Positions 7,288 through 8,374 of a DNA stretch of 8,374 nucleotides are shown here, piece after piece. The stretch spans positions 1 through 8,374 of the forward strand of contig JBLFXH010000148.1 in the NCBI GenBank assembly GCA_047611125.1. Direction: 5' to 3'. The position numbers and the translations under genes are program-made. The notes beneath the pieces were generated by a model. The model was not told where the DNA came from, ran no database searches, and saw only the letters and a program-made list of their open reading frames with translations. Each line of letters starts with the position of its first letter. Position 1 is the stretch's first letter. The DNA comes from JABDJZ01 sp047611125. GTDB lineage: Bacteria > Bacteroidota > Rhodothermia > Rhodothermales > UBA10348.

Positions 7288-8190
7288 TTGGCAGACAACC
7301 GGTCGTTGACGACCAACCCCATCGCGGGATCGGTCTCGAACTTCGGCAAGGAGACCTTTCGACGCATAGCCGGCCGCGTGGTGTACCCGCAGCCCCCGGT
7401 GATTCCGGTGCGGCATCCGATTGTGATGATGCATGGCTTTGGTCTGCTCGCATCTCTCCGTCGAGGCGGACACCTGCACAATGAGGCCATGCACCTGCGG
7501 GCTCAGGGCGTTTTGGCCTACGCACCCAACGTCTCGCCCTACCACACGATTCCGTTCAGGGCGGCCAACTGGGCGAGCCTGATCGAAGAGATTCTGGCCG
7601 AGACCCGCGCCACGAAGGTGAACCTCATTGCCCACTCCATGGGGGGCTTGGACGCCCGCTATCTCATCTCCCGACTGGGCCTGCACGATCGAGTGGCTAG
7701 CCTGATTACAATCGCCACCCCACACCGGGGATCCGCCCTAGCCGACATCGTCCTCGAGAGGCCCGAGCGCGTGCAGAGTCTGTTGACCGATGCGGCCAAG
7801 TGGGTGAGCGATGCCACCATGGAAGGCACCCCGGCCAACTTCCATCGTGCCGTTTGCGATCTGACGCCGGAGTACGTCACGAATACGTTCAACCCGGAGG
7901 TGCCCGACCACCCCGACGTTCGCTACTGGTCCTACGCCGCCAAAGCCGGGCGCGGGACCAGCATCTCCATCAATCCGATTCTGGCACCGCTCAACATGCT
8001 GATCTACGGACGCCAAGGCCCGAATGACGGATTTGTGGCGGCTACGAGCGCAGTCTGGGGCGAGTGTCTGGGTACCCTGGAGGCTGATCACGCACAGCAG
8101 ATCGGAATCGGGCGATCGATTGGCAGCAAGTTCGACTCCAAGGGTTTCTTCACTGATCTGGCCAAGATGCTCGCCAGCGAAGGGTTTTAG
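7288..8190 (+). CDS. Alpha/beta-hydrolase, triacylglycerol lipase/esterase family
   Basis: A 300-residue serine hydrolase resembling bacterial class-I type lipases, expected to cleave ester bonds in acylglycerols or similar lipids. The oxyanion-hole motif is HGFG (49-52), and the nucleophile elbow reads AHSMGG with S117 (Ala in place of the first Gly of GxSxG, as in several Bacillus lipases). The acid is D247 in PNDGFV and the base is H268 in ADHAQQ, so the triad is complete. ATPHRGSALAD after the nucleophile is the usual TPHxGS element of this family. No signal peptide is seen, so it may be cytoplasmic or secreted by another route. The start is uncertain. A TTG at 7288 is used here, and the only ATG codons near the N-terminus lie inside the first core strand (VMMHGFG) and are too late. 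A GTG near 7378 is an alternative. The gene follows the lipid kinase by 17 bases, which suggests joint lipid turnover. Confidence 0.9.
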   Translation: MADNRSLTTNPIAGSVSNFGKETFRRIAGRVVYPQPPVIPVRHPIVMMHGFGLLASLRRGGHLHNEAMHLRAQGVLAYAPNVSPYHTIPFRAANWASLIEEILAETRATKVNLIAHSMGGLDARYLISRLGLHDRVASLITIATPHRGSALADIVLERPERVQSLLTDAAKWVSDATMEGTPANFHRAVCDLTPEYVTNTFNPEVPDHPDVRYWSYAAKAGRGTSISINPILAPLNMLIYGRQGPNDGFVAATSAVWGECLGTLEADHAQQIGIGRSIGSKFDSKGFFTDLAKMLASEGF

Positions 8191-8202
8191 CAGCGCCTTC
8201 GC
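8177..8202. terminator. Possible weak hairpin between convergent genes
   Basis: A perfect 7-base inverted repeat, GCGAAGG (8177-8183) and CCTTCGC (8196-8202), with a 12-base loop, covers the end of the lipase gene and the 16-base gap before the opposite-strand stop at 8207-8209. It could help end transcription from both sides. No T run follows on either strand, so it is not a classical intrinsic terminator. Confidence 0.25.
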
Positions 8203-8206
8203 CGCC

Positions 8207-8374
8207 TCAGCCAAACTGGATATCGCCGTAGGAAACCAAGTTTCCCACCCGGTCCAGAACAAAAAGGCGGATCAACCCAGAGCGCGCAAGGATGGCCGGC
8301 GTGAACTGGAAAATGTACCCGCCCGGATCGGACGCGTCGGGGATCTGATCCACAGCCACCAGTCTGCCTGAGGA
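8207..8374 (-). CDS. C-terminal part of an unrecognised protein, gene continues past window
   Basis: On the minus strand an open frame enters at base 8374 and runs 55 codons to a TGA at 8209-8207, with no start needed inside the window. The encoded tail has a natural protein texture: VDQIPDASDPGGYIFQF, then ARSGLIRLFVLDRVGNLVSY and a last GDIQFG. Alternating hydrophobic residues and turn-forming Gly/Asp/Asn suggest a beta-rich domain end. I do not recognise the family and assign no function. It converges with the lipase gene, leaving 16 bases between stops. That tidy tail-to-tail spacing, like the one at 5500/5502, supports it as a real gene. The plus-strand frame over the same bases (from 8024) mostly shadows the lipase and is less protein-like. 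Confidence 0.65.
   Translation of the reverse strand, partial: SSGRLVAVDQIPDASDPGGYIFQFTPAILARSGLIRLFVLDRVGNLVSYGDIQFG

Noticed and set aside
6634..7725. A long 363-codon open frame on the minus strand opposite the lipid kinase and lipase genes.
   Set aside because: It lies antisense to two genes with clear family motifs. Its product is rich in Arg, Ala and Ser with no domain pattern, as expected for a mirror frame in GC-rich coding DNA.
7738..8262. A 174-codon minus-strand open frame under the lipase gene.
   Set aside because: It is antisense to the catalytic part of the lipase and clashes with the better minus-strand gene tail ending at 8207.
1..8374. tRNA or rRNA genes, riboswitches, CRISPR repeats, insertion-sequence ends or prophage genes.
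   Set aside because: Nearly every base is coding, and no cloverleaf, repeat array, transposase motif or terminal inverted repeat was seen. The capsid-like reading of the 97-residue protein has no phage gene beside it.

Overview
The window is a GC-rich, densely coded piece of bacterial chromosome with eight protein-coding genes plus the tail of a ninth. No RNA gene, mobile element, CRISPR array or long repeat was found. The best lineage guess is a high-GC member of the Bacteroidota/Rhodothermota side of the FCB group. Two things support it: the multi-pass protein at 2959-4509 resembles the DUF5687 family, known to me mainly from Bacteroidota, and none of the starts has a convincing Shine-Dalgarno sequence, which is usual in that group. 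This is inference, not proof.

Layout. Positions 1-5500, plus strand: five tightly packed genes. They are the 3' part of an aspartate/glutamate racemase (its first few codons lie before the window), RNase R (starting on the base after the racemase stop), a DUF5687-like ABC permease, its ATPase (ATGA overlap) and a 97-residue protein (again an ATGA overlap). Positions 5502-6538, minus strand: a GTG-started MmcQ/YjbR-family gene and an RluA-type pseudouridine synthase, joined by a third ATGA overlap. The RluA gene ends one base from the 97-residue gene. Positions 6539-6646: the only real intergenic region, between divergent genes. Positions 6647-8190, plus strand: a Sec59/DGK1-like CTP-dependent lipid kinase or CDP-diglyceride-synthase-like membrane protein, then a serine lipase/esterase. 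Positions 8207-8374, minus strand: the last 55 codons of an unrecognised gene that starts beyond the window.

How the genes may work together. The permease and ATPase almost certainly form one ABC transporter, and the 97-residue protein is probably made with it. The kinase and lipase both point to lipid or polyprenol handling at the membrane. The racemase, RNase R, MmcQ-like protein and pseudouridine synthase look like housekeeping genes.

The most interesting item is the 97-residue protein. Its predicted order of strand, helix, loop, beta hairpin and short strand recalls the A-domain of HK97-type capsid proteins and the short A-domain (family 4) encapsulin-like proteins. This reading rests on pattern only and is speculative.
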